Part shown: piece by piece, positions 1 to 7,624 of the stretch
How positions within the stretch are numbered: position 1 is the first letter of the stretch
Layout of the letters: the number at the start of each line of letters is the position of its first letter
Assembly: GCA_916720285.1 (NCBI GenBank)
Contig: CAKAQP010000066.1
Location: 1 to 11,073 of the forward strand
Direction: 5' to 3'
DNA: 11,073 nucleotides
Source of the DNA: an uncultured Lachnoanaerobaculum sp.
GTDB taxonomy: Bacteria > Bacillota > Clostridia > Lachnospirales > Lachnospiraceae
The notes under the pieces: model-generated
The model's database searches: none
What the model saw: the letters and a program-made list of their open reading frames with translations, nothing else
What the model was told of the DNA's origin: nothing
Position numbers and translations under genes: made by a program

Positions 1-1
1 A

Positions 2-136
2 TACAAGCTCTTTCCCACAGGAGGCAGCGATTTTCATGGTGGAAACAAACCGGGACTTGATATAGGCAAAGGATACGGTGATTTAAAGATTCCGTTTGAA
101 CTTTTAGAAAATATATTAACATACAAATCCAACTAG
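2..136 (+). CDS. PHP-domain phosphoesterase, C-terminal end only (5' partial)
   Basis: The reading frame beginning at base 2 is open to a TAG at 134-136 and gives 44 residues. It contains TGGSDFHGGNKPG followed by DLKIPFELLENIL. The GSDFHG motif followed by KPG and a short L-x-IP-x-x-LL tail is typical of the C-terminal end of TrpH/YciV-like PHP proteins, in which this Asp and His are metal ligands. Known members are metal-dependent phosphoesterases acting on nucleotides or RNA ends. The substrate cannot be told from this fragment. It is the only plus-strand gene here and converges on the operon to its right, sharing the hairpin just downstream. The start and most of the protein lie left of the window. 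Confidence 0.8.
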   Translation, partial: YKLFPTGGSDFHGGNKPGLDIGKGYGDLKIPFELLENILTYKSN

Positions 137-138
137 AT

Positions 139-170
139 AAAAAATGCGTATGGGAAAACCCATACGCATA
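139..170. terminator. Convergent intrinsic terminator between the PHP gene and the galM-topB operon
   Basis: A perfect 11-bp inverted repeat (144-154 with 159-169) encloses an AAAA loop. Reading the minus strand, the stem is followed directly by five T residues (143-139), a good intrinsic terminator for the galM-topB-hexapeptide operon, whose last stop codon is at 175-177. Reading the plus strand, the tail is only AAATTTT, so it is a weaker terminator for the PHP gene. Its position between two converging genes fits a shared terminator. Confidence 0.85.
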
Positions 171-174
171 AATT

Positions 175-873
175 TTATAATTTTGCAGCTGCCGGCTTTT
201 TCTTTGCCTTTGTTACAATATCATCGGCACTCTTATAAATAGATGATTTACCGATACAACCTCTTACACTTGAAAGCGGATATATTGTAGTGTTCTTTCC
301 TATAACGGTTCCCGGATTCAAAATCGATCCGCAACCTACTTCAGCCTCATCACCTACTATAGCTCCAAGCTTTCTGAGTCCTGTCTCAAGCTCTGCATCC
401 TCTAAATGAAGTACAACATCCGACTTATCGCTCTTAAGATTTGATGTAATTGCGGAAGCACCGAGATGCGCCTTATAACCGATGATTGAATCTCCAACAT
501 AGCTGAAATGAGGTACCTGTGCTTTGTTAAAAAGTATGGCGTTCTTAAACTCACAAGAGTTTCCTGCCACTGCACCTTCACCTATGATTACATTACCTCT
601 GAAGAATGCACATGAACGAATACTTGCATCTTTTCCGATAATAAGCGGACCTGCAAGCGCAATTGTCGGCATTATCTTTACTGAACGATGAACCCAGATA
701 TTCTTTCCGATTTTTAAATACTCCGTATCAGGTAATGTAGCACCGATTTCTTCTATAAAACTTCCAAGTTCCTTAAATACTTCCCAAGGATATGTGTATT
801 TTTCGAAGAGAGACTTTGCTATAGTTTCTTCCAAATCAAAAAGTTTTTTTGTTTTTACATCGATTTTTTTCAT
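175..873 (-). CDS. Stand-alone GlmU-acetyltransferase-like left-handed beta-helix protein
   Basis: This is a 232-residue protein. Residues 10-50 look helical. Hexapeptide repeats then form a left-handed beta helix, for example IIGKDA at 78, IIGEGA at 96, IVGDEA at 172 and VIGKNT at 190. The stretch PHFSYVGDSIIG (121-132) followed by GASAIT matches the GlmU C-terminal acetyltransferase signature HLSYLGD...GAGTIT. His122 falls where the catalytic His of GlmU lies. There is no N-terminal nucleotidyltransferase domain, so the label 'UDP-GlcNAc pyrophosphorylase' sometimes given to such proteins would be misleading. An acyl- or acetyltransferase role on a sugar or nucleotide sugar is an inference, and the substrate is unknown. 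The C-terminus is Lys/Ala rich. It is last in the operon, 3 nt after topB, with AAAGGAT as ribosome site inside the end of topB. Confidence 0.75.
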   Translation of the reverse strand: MKKIDVKTKKLFDLEETIAKSLFEKYTYPWEVFKELGSFIEEIGATLPDTEYLKIGKNIWVHRSVKIMPTIALAGPLIIGKDASIRSCAFFRGNVIIGEGAVAGNSCEFKNAILFNKAQVPHFSYVGDSIIGYKAHLGASAITSNLKSDKSDVVLHLEDAELETGLRKLGAIVGDEAEVGCGSILNPGTVIGKNTTIYPLSSVRGCIGKSSIYKSADDIVTKAKKKPAAAKL

Positions 874-876
874 TTT

Positions 877-2871
877 CTATCCTTTCATGCCCTTATATTC
901 TTTTGAAACCTCTTCAAATACGGCATTTAAACTATATTGGTTATTAAGTTGCTTCACATTAAGACATCGAATACCTACAAATCTTTCAAGCTTTGTCATA
1001 TATTCTTCAGATGTAATATCACCGTTTGATACCATCGTAAGTCCCTTTTCCCAGCTGGCAGTCAGTTCCGGATTTAAAAGTTGTGAAATAGAGCAATTTA
1101 CTACTTCATATACAATTTCACCAAAAAGTGTAGGGGTAATTATTTGAGTCTTTTTATTTAAAGCCAGATACTTTATCGAAAATAATTTTTTCAAAATATC
1201 AGCCCTTGTAGCGGAAGTACCGATACCGCTTCCCTTTATTTGACTTCTAAGCTCCTCATCCTCTATGAGCTGTCCCGCATTCTCCATTGCAAGTATAATA
1301 GAGCCTGACGAATATCTCTTTGGAGGTACCGTCTCACCCTCTTTAATGCTCAAAGAGTTAATTGTAAGCTTTGAACCCTTTCTAAGTGATGAAATCATCT
1401 TTATATACTCCGGATTTTGATCGTCACCGGTCTCGTCATCCTCACCCTCTGTTTTTACCGGGCTTAATATATCTAAAAATCCTCTTTCAACACATACTTT
1501 TGTATTTGCAACAAATATCTCATCTCCTATACCGAAGCGTATAGCAAACTTTTGATATATTGCCGGAGGATAAAATATACTAAGAAATCTTCTGCATATA
1601 AGTTCATATACAGACAATGACAATTTACTCAGTGAATTCATATTTCCAAACCCGGTAGGTATTATAGCATAATGGTCGGTGATTTGACTATCATTAACAT
1701 ACTTTGTTTTTGAAATATTTTTATATGTACCCTTTTCAAGAATATTATTTGCAAAATCCGCAAGTACCGAAAACTTACAAAGTCCCTTTATATTCTTGTC
1801 TATTTCCTTTGCTACGGCACTAGAAAGCACTCTTGCATCCGTTCTCGGATAAGTAACAAGCTTTTTTTCGTATAATTCCTGAATTATTTTTAATGTTTCA
1901 TCAGGACTTATTTTAAATCTCTTTGAACATTCATTTTGTATCTCCGCCAGATTAAAAAGTAAAGGAGGATTTTTTGTTTCTTTCTTTTTCTCATTTGAAA
2001 GTACAACTGCTTCCCTATTGTTTTCATCGGCAATTTTTTCTATATGTGATATAAGTTCTTCGGCATATATCTTTTCTCTAAAACCGTTATCCTTGTAAAG
2101 CATAGGAGAATTAAAGTATTTTGACTTCTCATTTACCTTCCACTCTCCGTCTATACTCATTCCCTGATTTTCAAACTTACCCAAAACTTTAAAGAATGGG
2201 GTCTTTACAAAGTTTCTTATTTCTCTTTCTCTGTTTACCACCATTCCTACAACACAGGTCATTACTCTTCCCACACTTAGTACAGCTCTGTCAAGCTTTA
2301 AAAAGCTTGCAACATTTCTGCTGTATTTTAAGGTCAGTATTCTGGAGAAGTTGATTCCCATAAGATAATCTTCTTTTGCACGAAGAAAGGCGGCTGCGGA
2401 AAGATTGTCATACTCGGACCAATCTTTTGCTTCTCTTATACCTCTTAGTATCTCATCTTCGGTTTGAGAGTCTATCCACACCCTTTTTCTTGTCTTTCCC
2501 TGCACATTCGCCATCATATCTACAAGTCTGTATATATATTCTCCTTCTCTTCCCGAGTCGGTACAAATATATATCGTATCAATATCTTCTCTGTTTAAAA
2601 GATTTGAGACTATTGTAAACTGATTTTTAACACCGTCAATTATCTCATATTTAAACTCTTTAGGTAAAAAAGGCAAAGTATCAAGTGACCATCTTTTCAG
2701 TCTCTCATCATACTTTTCAGGGTAGCTCATAGTTACAAGATGTCCTACACACCATGTAACTATAATATCATCTCCTTCCAGATATCCGTTTTTTCTTCCT
2801 GTAGGTACTTTCAGAGCCTTTGCAAACTCGGTCGCTACACTTGGCTTTTCCGCTATAAAAAGTTTCTTCAT
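877..2871 (-). CDS. topB: DNA topoisomerase III (type IA)
   Basis: The 664-residue protein is a type IA topoisomerase, which cuts one DNA strand through a 5'-phosphotyrosine and passes the other, resolving recombination and replication intermediates. The TOPRIM domain opens with KLFIAEKPSVA and has TDSGREGE at 104-111, giving Asp105, Glu109 and Glu111. The usual second Asp of D-x-D is Gly107, which I recall as normal in Gram-positive TopB proteins (DAGREGE). SVGRV is at 199-203, the catalytic Tyr is Tyr341 in TYPRTD, and the conserved GIGTSATRADI lies further on. No zinc-ribbon Cys clusters follow the core, so the protein is slightly short for the family. Its ATG overlaps the galM stop by one base (TAATG), suggesting translational coupling. 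Its own ribosome site (AGAAAGAG) is weak. Confidence 0.95.
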   Translation of the reverse strand: MKKLFIAEKPSVATEFAKALKVPTGRKNGYLEGDDIIVTWCVGHLVTMSYPEKYDERLKRWSLDTLPFLPKEFKYEIIDGVKNQFTIVSNLLNREDIDTIYICTDSGREGEYIYRLVDMMANVQGKTRKRVWIDSQTEDEILRGIREAKDWSEYDNLSAAAFLRAKEDYLMGINFSRILTLKYSRNVASFLKLDRAVLSVGRVMTCVVGMVVNREREIRNFVKTPFFKVLGKFENQGMSIDGEWKVNEKSKYFNSPMLYKDNGFREKIYAEELISHIEKIADENNREAVVLSNEKKKETKNPPLLFNLAEIQNECSKRFKISPDETLKIIQELYEKKLVTYPRTDARVLSSAVAKEIDKNIKGLCKFSVLADFANNILEKGTYKNISKTKYVNDSQITDHYAIIPTGFGNMNSLSKLSLSVYELICRRFLSIFYPPAIYQKFAIRFGIGDEIFVANTKVCVERGFLDILSPVKTEGEDDETGDDQNPEYIKMISSLRKGSKLTINSLSIKEGETVPPKRYSSGSIILAMENAGQLIEDEELRSQIKGSGIGTSATRADILKKLFSIKYLALNKKTQIITPTLFGEIVYEVVNCSISQLLNPELTASWEKGLTMVSNGDITSEEYMTKLERFVGIRCLNVKQLNNQYSLNAVFEEVSKEYKGMKG

Positions 2872-3935
2872 TAATCTCTTTCTACACTGAACTTATATAC
2901 AGTTTCACTGATAAACTCTTCAAGCTCATCCACTACCGGCTGTACAAACTCCGGCATATTTACTGCATTAGGGAAAAATTGTGTTTCAAAACAATATCCG
3001 CTTCTCTTAGGATATGTTACACCGCCTTTACCGACAATTTCCTCTGTCAAATAATTACCTGTATAAAACTGTACACCCGGTAAATCAGTGTAAACTTCCA
3101 TAACTCTCTTACTGTTCTCATCTTTTGCTTTTGCAGCGAGCCTTAGTTCACCGTTGTAATCTTTGATTACCCAGTTATGATCAAATCCTTTACCCTGTAC
3201 TACCGATTCATAATCGGAGTCAATATCCTTACCGATTTTTTTGTATTGTCTGAAGTCCATTGCTGTATTTTCGACTTTTCTTATCTCACCTGTAGGTACG
3301 GAATTTTCATCACATGGCAGGAAGCTGTCTGCAAAAATCATAACTTCCTGATCATATATATTCTTACTGTCCTGTCCGGCGAGATTAAAATATGCATGAT
3401 TTGTTAAATTAACAGCCGTTTTTTTATCACAAACAAAGCTGTAACCTATTGTAAGTGCATTATCATCAGACAAAACATAACTTACATTTACCCTTGCTTC
3501 TCCGCCAAATCCCTGGTCACCGTCAGGACTTATAAGCATAAATGTTATCATATCTCTGTCTTCATCTTCAAATGTACCCACTTCCCAGATTCTGTCGTGC
3601 CAATAGTCAGGTCCTGAATGCAATGCATTATTTCCGTTATTTAGAGCAAGTTGAAATTCCTTGCCGTCAATTGTAAACTTTCCTTCCGGTATACGGTTTG
3701 CATATCTGCCTATAATAGAACCGAAATGCGGAATATTATTCTCATATCCGGCTACAGTATCATATCCAAGGCATACATCTTCAAACTTTCCGTCCTTATC
3801 AGGTACCATCATACTTACCCAAGTACCTCCAAGATCTGTAAAAGATGCACTTACTCCGTTTTTATTTGTCAGAGTATATAGATTTACAATCTTACCGTCT
3901 TTTGTTTTTCCAAATTCAGTTGTCTTAATACCCAT
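2871..3935 (-). CDS. galM: Aldose 1-epimerase (mutarotase)
   Basis: This 354-residue cytoplasmic enzyme interconverts alpha and beta anomers of glucose or galactose, the entry step to the Leloir pathway. Expected active-site residues are visible: Arg77 in GRYANRI, His106 in NNALHSG, the catalytic acid His180 in TNHAYFNLAG, Asp252 in GFDHNW and the catalytic base Glu317 in FETQFFPNAVN. I chose the ATG at 3933-3935 rather than a GTG four codons upstream, because that GTG AGG is itself the Shine-Dalgarno sequence (AGTGAGG, 6 nt before the ATG). No signal peptide is seen. It is first in an operon with topB, overlapping it by one base, and has a strong promoter upstream. No other galactose genes are in view. 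Confidence 0.95.
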   Translation of the reverse strand: MGIKTTEFGKTKDGKIVNLYTLTNKNGVSASFTDLGGTWVSMMVPDKDGKFEDVCLGYDTVAGYENNIPHFGSIIGRYANRIPEGKFTIDGKEFQLALNNGNNALHSGPDYWHDRIWEVGTFEDEDRDMITFMLISPDGDQGFGGEARVNVSYVLSDDNALTIGYSFVCDKKTAVNLTNHAYFNLAGQDSKNIYDQEVMIFADSFLPCDENSVPTGEIRKVENTAMDFRQYKKIGKDIDSDYESVVQGKGFDHNWVIKDYNGELRLAAKAKDENSKRVMEVYTDLPGVQFYTGNYLTEEIVGKGGVTYPKRSGYCFETQFFPNAVNMPEFVQPVVDELEEFISETVYKFSVERD

Positions 3936-3941
3936 GTTTTT

Positions 3942-3948
3942 CCTCACT
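3942..3948 (-). promoter_or_regulatory. Ribosome binding site that fixes the galM start
   Basis: AGTGAGG on the minus strand sits 6 nt before the ATG at 3933-3935. It overlaps the alternative in-frame GTG at 3945-3947, which has no comparable site upstream. The same AGTGAGG serves parE in this window, supporting its use as a ribosome site here. Confidence 0.8.
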
Positions 3949-3950
3949 TT

Positions 3951-3986
3951 ACAAAGAAAAAGCCATCACAGCTCTACGTGACAGCT
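3951..3986 (-). promoter_or_regulatory. Hairpin with U-tract at the start of the galM leader
   Basis: On the minus strand AGCTGTCAC (3986-3978) pairs with GTGATGGCT (3969-3961). This is a 9-bp stem with two G-U pairs and an 8-nt loop, followed by TTTTCTTT. The form is that of an intrinsic terminator or attenuator. It begins only about 4 nt after the predicted transcription start, so it may instead be a 5' stabilising hairpin, or a second terminator for asd readthrough. No ligand-binding structure is recognisable. Confidence 0.45.
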
Positions 3987-3996
3987 ATTATACTAT

Positions 3997-4025
3997 ATTA
4001 TACAAATTTTTCCATTCCCTTGCAA
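3997..4025 (-). promoter_or_regulatory. Sigma-A-type promoter of the galM-topB-hexapeptide operon
   Basis: Reading the minus strand, a TTGCAA -35 box (4025-4020) is followed by a 17-nt spacer and a perfect TATAAT -10 box (4002-3997). Transcription should start near 3990, giving a leader of about 55 nt before the galM ATG. A second TATAAT lies at 3992-3987 but has no -35 box at the right distance. Confidence 0.8.
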
Positions 4026-4077
4026 GACTTAGTGTAAATATTACCATAGCATGATAAATGCTCAATATATGAAATTT

Positions 4078-4104
4078 AAAAAGGCATCTGCAGTGCAAAT
4101 GCCT
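4078..4104 (-). terminator. Intrinsic terminator of asd
   Basis: AGGCATTTGC (4104-4095) and GCAGATGCCT (4091-4082) form a 10-bp stem with one U-G pair and a 3-nt loop. A run of five T residues (4082-4078) follows on the minus strand. It begins 9 nt after the asd stop codon. Confidence 0.9.
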
Positions 4105-4113
4105 CATTAATAA

Positions 4114-5199
4114 TTATTTTGCTGTTATAAAATTCTTTGCTGTAAGGTACTCCGCACAAAGAAGTGCACCGCCTGCAGCACCTCTTAAAGTATTATGTGA
4201 AAGTCCGATAAACTTATAGTCATACATTGAATCTTCTCTAAGTCTACCCACTGAAACACCCATACCGTTCTCAAAATCAACATCAAGATTTACCTGTGGT
4301 CTGTTATCCTCTGTGAGATACTGTATAAACTGCTTCGGTGCTGAAGGAAGGTTAAGTTCCTGAGGCTCTCCCTTGTACTCTACAAGCTTCTTTATAAGAT
4401 CTTCTTTAGAAGCCTTGTTCTTAAACTTTACAAATACTGCAGCTGTATGTCCGTTAAGTACCGGTACTCTTACACATTGGCAAGTAATCTTTGGTGAAGT
4501 TGCAGGAACAATCTCATCACCTTCAATATGTCCCCAGATTCTGAGAGGCTCTTTCTCACTCTTTTCTTCCTCACCGCCGATAAACGGAATGATATTTTCA
4601 ACCATCTCAGGCCAATCCTTGAAATTCTTTCCTGCACCTGATATAGCCTGATATGTTGTAACTACAACTTCATACGGCTCATACTCTTTCCATGCATTAA
4701 GCACAGGAGCATAACTTTGTATAGAACAGTTAGGCTTTACTGCAATAAATCCTCTCTTTGTTCCAAGTCTCTTCTTCTGTGACTCTATGATTGCAAAATG
4801 CTCCGGATTTATCTCAGGAACTACCATAGGTACATCCTTTGTCCAACGATGTGCCGAATTATTTGAAACCACAGGAGTCTCTGTTTTTGCATAAGCCTCT
4901 TCAATAGCCTTTATCTCTTCCTTTGTCATATCCACAGCTGAGAATACGAAGTCAACCTTTGAGGCAACCGCATCAACATCATTTACATTCATTACAATAA
5001 GGTCTTTGTAAGCCTCAGGCATAGGTGTTGTCATTTTCCAACGACTTCCTACAGCATCCTCATATCTTTTTCCTGCACTGCTTGGACTTGCTGCTACAAC
5101 TACAACTTCATACCAAGGATGATTTTCAAGTAATGACAAAAATCTCTGTCCTACCATACCTGTTGCACCGAGGACACCAACTTTTAATTTCTTATCCAT
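4114..5199 (-). CDS. asd: Aspartate-semialdehyde dehydrogenase (archaeal/fungal-type subfamily)
   Basis: The 361-residue cytoplasmic enzyme reduces aspartyl phosphate to aspartate semialdehyde with NADPH. This is the branch point to lysine/diaminopimelate, threonine and methionine. The nucleotide-binding loop GATGMVGQRF is at 11-20. The catalytic Cys is Cys158 in KPNCSIQ, and His251 in RVPVLNGHTA is the general base. The spacing, SGAGKNF and the RVPVLNGHT form match the archaeal/fungal-like subfamily rather than the E. coli type. The start ATG is preceded by GGAGAG about 5 nt away. The gene is monocistronic, with its own promoter and terminator. The leader is only about 65 nt, and no lysine riboswitch or T-box is seen. 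Confidence 0.96.
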   Translation of the reverse strand: MDKKLKVGVLGATGMVGQRFLSLLENHPWYEVVVVAASPSSAGKRYEDAVGSRWKMTTPMPEAYKDLIVMNVNDVDAVASKVDFVFSAVDMTKEEIKAIEEAYAKTETPVVSNNSAHRWTKDVPMVVPEINPEHFAIIESQKKRLGTKRGFIAVKPNCSIQSYAPVLNAWKEYEPYEVVVTTYQAISGAGKNFKDWPEMVENIIPFIGGEEEKSEKEPLRIWGHIEGDEIVPATSPKITCQCVRVPVLNGHTAAVFVKFKNKASKEDLIKKLVEYKGEPQELNLPSAPKQFIQYLTEDNRPQVNLDVDFENGMGVSVGRLREDSMYDYKFIGLSHNTLRGAAGGALLCAEYLTAKNFITAK

Positions 5200-5273
5200 A
5201 TTATCTCTCCATATCTGTTTATTTTGAATAACAGTTCATAAATCTTGTGGACTATTATTTTTAACTGGTTGCA

Positions 5274-5302
5274 ATCATAGTACACTATGAATAATATTGC
5301 AA
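5274..5302 (-). promoter_or_regulatory. Sigma-A-type promoter of asd
   Basis: On the minus strand a TTGCAA -35 box (5302-5297) is followed by 17 nt and TATGAT (5279-5274). An A-rich run directly upstream of the -35 box could act as an UP element. The start site is predicted near 5267. The leader holds only a weak AT-rich hairpin (5259-5251 with 5235-5227, 15-nt loop). Confidence 0.75.
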
Positions 5303-5314
5303 GTATTTTTTCGC

Positions 5315-5340
5315 ATCAGACGCACATTTGTACGTCTGAT
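5315..5340. promoter_or_regulatory. 26-nt palindrome between parC and asd
   Basis: ATCAGACG and CGTCTGAT are perfect 8-nt arms. On the minus strand the pairing extends to 11 bp with one U-G pair and a 4-nt loop. Neither strand has a T-run directly after it: the minus strand continues GCGAAAAAAT and the plus strand AGAGACATTTT. It is therefore a poor standard terminator. It lies 38 nt after the parC stop and 12 nt upstream of the asd -35 box. It could be an operator, a U-less or Rho-assisted 3' end for parC, or both. Confidence 0.55.
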
Positions 5341-5378
5341 AGAGACATTTTATTTTACTTGTCTGTTTTTACAAAATA

Positions 5379-7616
5379 TTATTTAATTTTTTGCCCCTTA
5401 TAACCTCTATGGCTAAGTTTAACTTTGCTTAAATTAACTTCTTTTCCGGATACGCTTGCAAGTCCAACCTCGTTTGTAAGATACAAATTCTCAACAAATT
5501 CATTATATCCAAGTGTAATTGCCTTCTCTCCCCTGGTACTCTTTTTAAATTCATTTACCTCTGAAACATTAAATCTTAAAATATATCCTGCATCACTTAC
5601 AACACAAATATCAGTATTTGATGCGGCACCAAGAATTCTTACACCTATAAGCACGTCATCATTATTCAGCTTTGTAGAGGCCACCTGCTTATTGTTGGTC
5701 TTAAATTCCTCTCCTGAAACTCTCTTTATATAACCGTTCTTTGTAAGCATCAAGATAAAGCCGCCCTTCATACTGTCTTCACTTACAGCCAAAAGGATCT
5801 CTTCATTACTGCTGTCAAACTTTGTAAGATTGTCAACAGGTGTGCCTTTATCTCTAAGTTTTGAAACACCCAAATCCATAACTTTGAATTTGTATAAAAT
5901 ACCGGCATTTGAGAAAATACATATTTTGTCGGTATTCATCACAGGAAATACATAAATATTTTCACTTTCCACAGTTTCCGCATTCTTATCAAAAGTATTT
6001 CTGTCAAGTATCTTGCAATATTCGAATTTATCCATAACAAAGATAACCTCTTCACTTGCTGTCGGTTCCTCAACATATACGGCTTCCTTGGCATCCTCTA
6101 TCAAAGTTTTTCTTGGAAGTGCAAAATCTCTCTTAATCTTTTCAAGATCCTTTATAAAGAGCTTATCCATATTTTTATGATCTTTTAAAATATTTTCGTA
6201 TTCCTCTATATTTTTAAGAGTAGTCGCATTATCTTTTAAAAGCGCCTCTATCTCAAGACCGATAAGCTTATAAAGTCTCATATCAAGAATCGCCTGCGCC
6301 TGCTTCTCGGTAAACGAAAGCTTCTTAGCATCCTTTTCAAGCGCCTTAACCTTGAAGTTTATACCTGTAGTATCACCGGAAGTAAGACATTTTTTTGCCT
6401 GAGTCAGATTTTTAGAACCTCGGAGTATTGCAATAATCAAATCTATTACATCTACAGCCTTTATAAGACCTTCCTGTATTTCCTTCTTTTCAAGTTCTTT
6501 ATTTAAGAGTATATTGTATTTCTTTGTAGTAATTTCATACTGAAACTCAAGATAATTTTTTAAAATATCTCTTAGTGAAAGTATCTCAGGCCTTCCGTCT
6601 ACAATCGCAAGCATATTTACTCCGAATGTATCTTCAAGCTTTGTCTTTTTATACAGGATATTCTTTATCTTTTCAATATCTGCATCTTTTCTAAGTTCCA
6701 GAACTATTCTTGTACCGTTTTTATCGGACTGATTGCTTATATCCACCACATCCGAAAGTTTTTTACTCTCTACAAGATTTGCCACATCCACTAAAAACTT
6801 GTTTATTCCGGCACCGATCATAGTATAGGGAATTTCAGAAATTATAAGCTTATCCTTGTCAGCTTTTTTCCTTCCAAGCTCTACTTCAATCTTTCCTCTC
6901 AGCTTTAACTTTCCGTTACCTGTTTCATAGATATCAAGCAAATCCTTTTTATTTGCAATAATTCCGCCTGTAGGAAAATCCGGACCGTGCAGCACTTCCA
7001 AAAGTCCCTTAGTATCTATATTCCTGTTTTTAATATAGGCAATACAGGTATTGCATACTTCCAACAGATTATGTGTAGGAATTGAGGTTGACATACCTAC
7101 AGCAATACCCTCAGCGCCGTTTATCAAAAGATTAGGCACTCTAACAGGCAAAACCGCAGGTTCTTTTTCGGTCTCATCATAATTTGAAATAAATTCAACC
7201 GTCTTATCAAGATCCTTTAAATACACTTCTTCCGCAAATTTTGCAAGTTTGGCTTCTGTGTATCTCATTGCGGCCGCTCCGTCACCTTCTATAGATCCGA
7301 AGTTTCCGTGCCCGTCTATTAAAGGCATTCCTTTTTTAAAGTCCTGACTCAAAACAACCAAAGTTTCATATATCGAACTGTCACCATGCGGGTGATATTT
7401 ACCCATGGTATCACCGACTATTCTTGCAGACTTACGATGCGGTCTGTCACTGAATATTCTCAGTTCACTCATATCATATAAAACTCTTCTTTGTACAGGC
7501 TTCAGACCGTCTCTCGCATCAGGTATAGCCCTTGCGGTTATAACACTCATAGAATAATCCAAGTAGGATTTTTGCATTTCCTCCGAATATTCCGTTCGCA
7601 ATATCTTCTCAGCCAT
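5379..7616 (-). CDS. parC: Type II topoisomerase subunit A, most likely topoisomerase IV ParC
   Basis: The 745-residue DNA-cleaving subunit pairs with the ParE-like product encoded upstream. Arg118-Tyr119 in AAMRYTEA is the catalytic dyad that joins DNA. The quinolone-determining region reads HPHGDSSIYETLV, with Ser80 and Glu84 at the positions usually mutated in resistance, so the sequence is wild type there. Breakage-reunion and coiled-coil regions run to about 515, and a beta-pinwheel C-terminal domain fills about 519-745. The GyrA box QRRGGKG is absent. Only degenerate copies remain, STRGEKA (693-699) and SHRGYKG (735-741), which favours topoisomerase IV (decatenation) over gyrase. A divergent GyrA remains possible. 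It starts 8 nt after parE, with the strong site AGGAGG overlapping the parE stop. Confidence 0.85.
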   Translation of the reverse strand: MAEKILRTEYSEEMQKSYLDYSMSVITARAIPDARDGLKPVQRRVLYDMSELRIFSDRPHRKSARIVGDTMGKYHPHGDSSIYETLVVLSQDFKKGMPLIDGHGNFGSIEGDGAAAMRYTEAKLAKFAEEVYLKDLDKTVEFISNYDETEKEPAVLPVRVPNLLINGAEGIAVGMSTSIPTHNLLEVCNTCIAYIKNRNIDTKGLLEVLHGPDFPTGGIIANKKDLLDIYETGNGKLKLRGKIEVELGRKKADKDKLIISEIPYTMIGAGINKFLVDVANLVESKKLSDVVDISNQSDKNGTRIVLELRKDADIEKIKNILYKKTKLEDTFGVNMLAIVDGRPEILSLRDILKNYLEFQYEITTKKYNILLNKELEKKEIQEGLIKAVDVIDLIIAILRGSKNLTQAKKCLTSGDTTGINFKVKALEKDAKKLSFTEKQAQAILDMRLYKLIGLEIEALLKDNATTLKNIEEYENILKDHKNMDKLFIKDLEKIKRDFALPRKTLIEDAKEAVYVEEPTASEEVIFVMDKFEYCKILDRNTFDKNAETVESENIYVFPVMNTDKICIFSNAGILYKFKVMDLGVSKLRDKGTPVDNLTKFDSSNEEILLAVSEDSMKGGFILMLTKNGYIKRVSGEEFKTNNKQVASTKLNNDDVLIGVRILGAASNTDICVVSDAGYILRFNVSEVNEFKKSTRGEKAITLGYNEFVENLYLTNEVGLASVSGKEVNLSKVKLSHRGYKGQKIK

Positions 7617-7624
7617 ATACCCTC

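Noticed and set aside
794..1147. Plus-strand open frames across the window, such as 794-1147, 3661-3981, 7491-7862 and 9650-9994
   Set aside because: They lie antisense to well-recognised genes, their predicted proteins are hydrophobic and Ser/Phe-rich as expected from the complement of AT-rich coding sequence, and none has a convincing ribosome site or family motif.
3987..3992. Second TATAAT as an extra galM promoter
   Set aside because: With a 17-nt spacer the -35 position reads ATGGAA, a poor match, so it is probably a chance feature of AT-rich DNA.
5200..5273. Riboswitch or T-box in the asd leader
   Set aside because: The leader is only about 65 nt, too short for a lysine riboswitch, S-box or T-box. 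It holds only one weak AT-rich hairpin and no known conserved motif.
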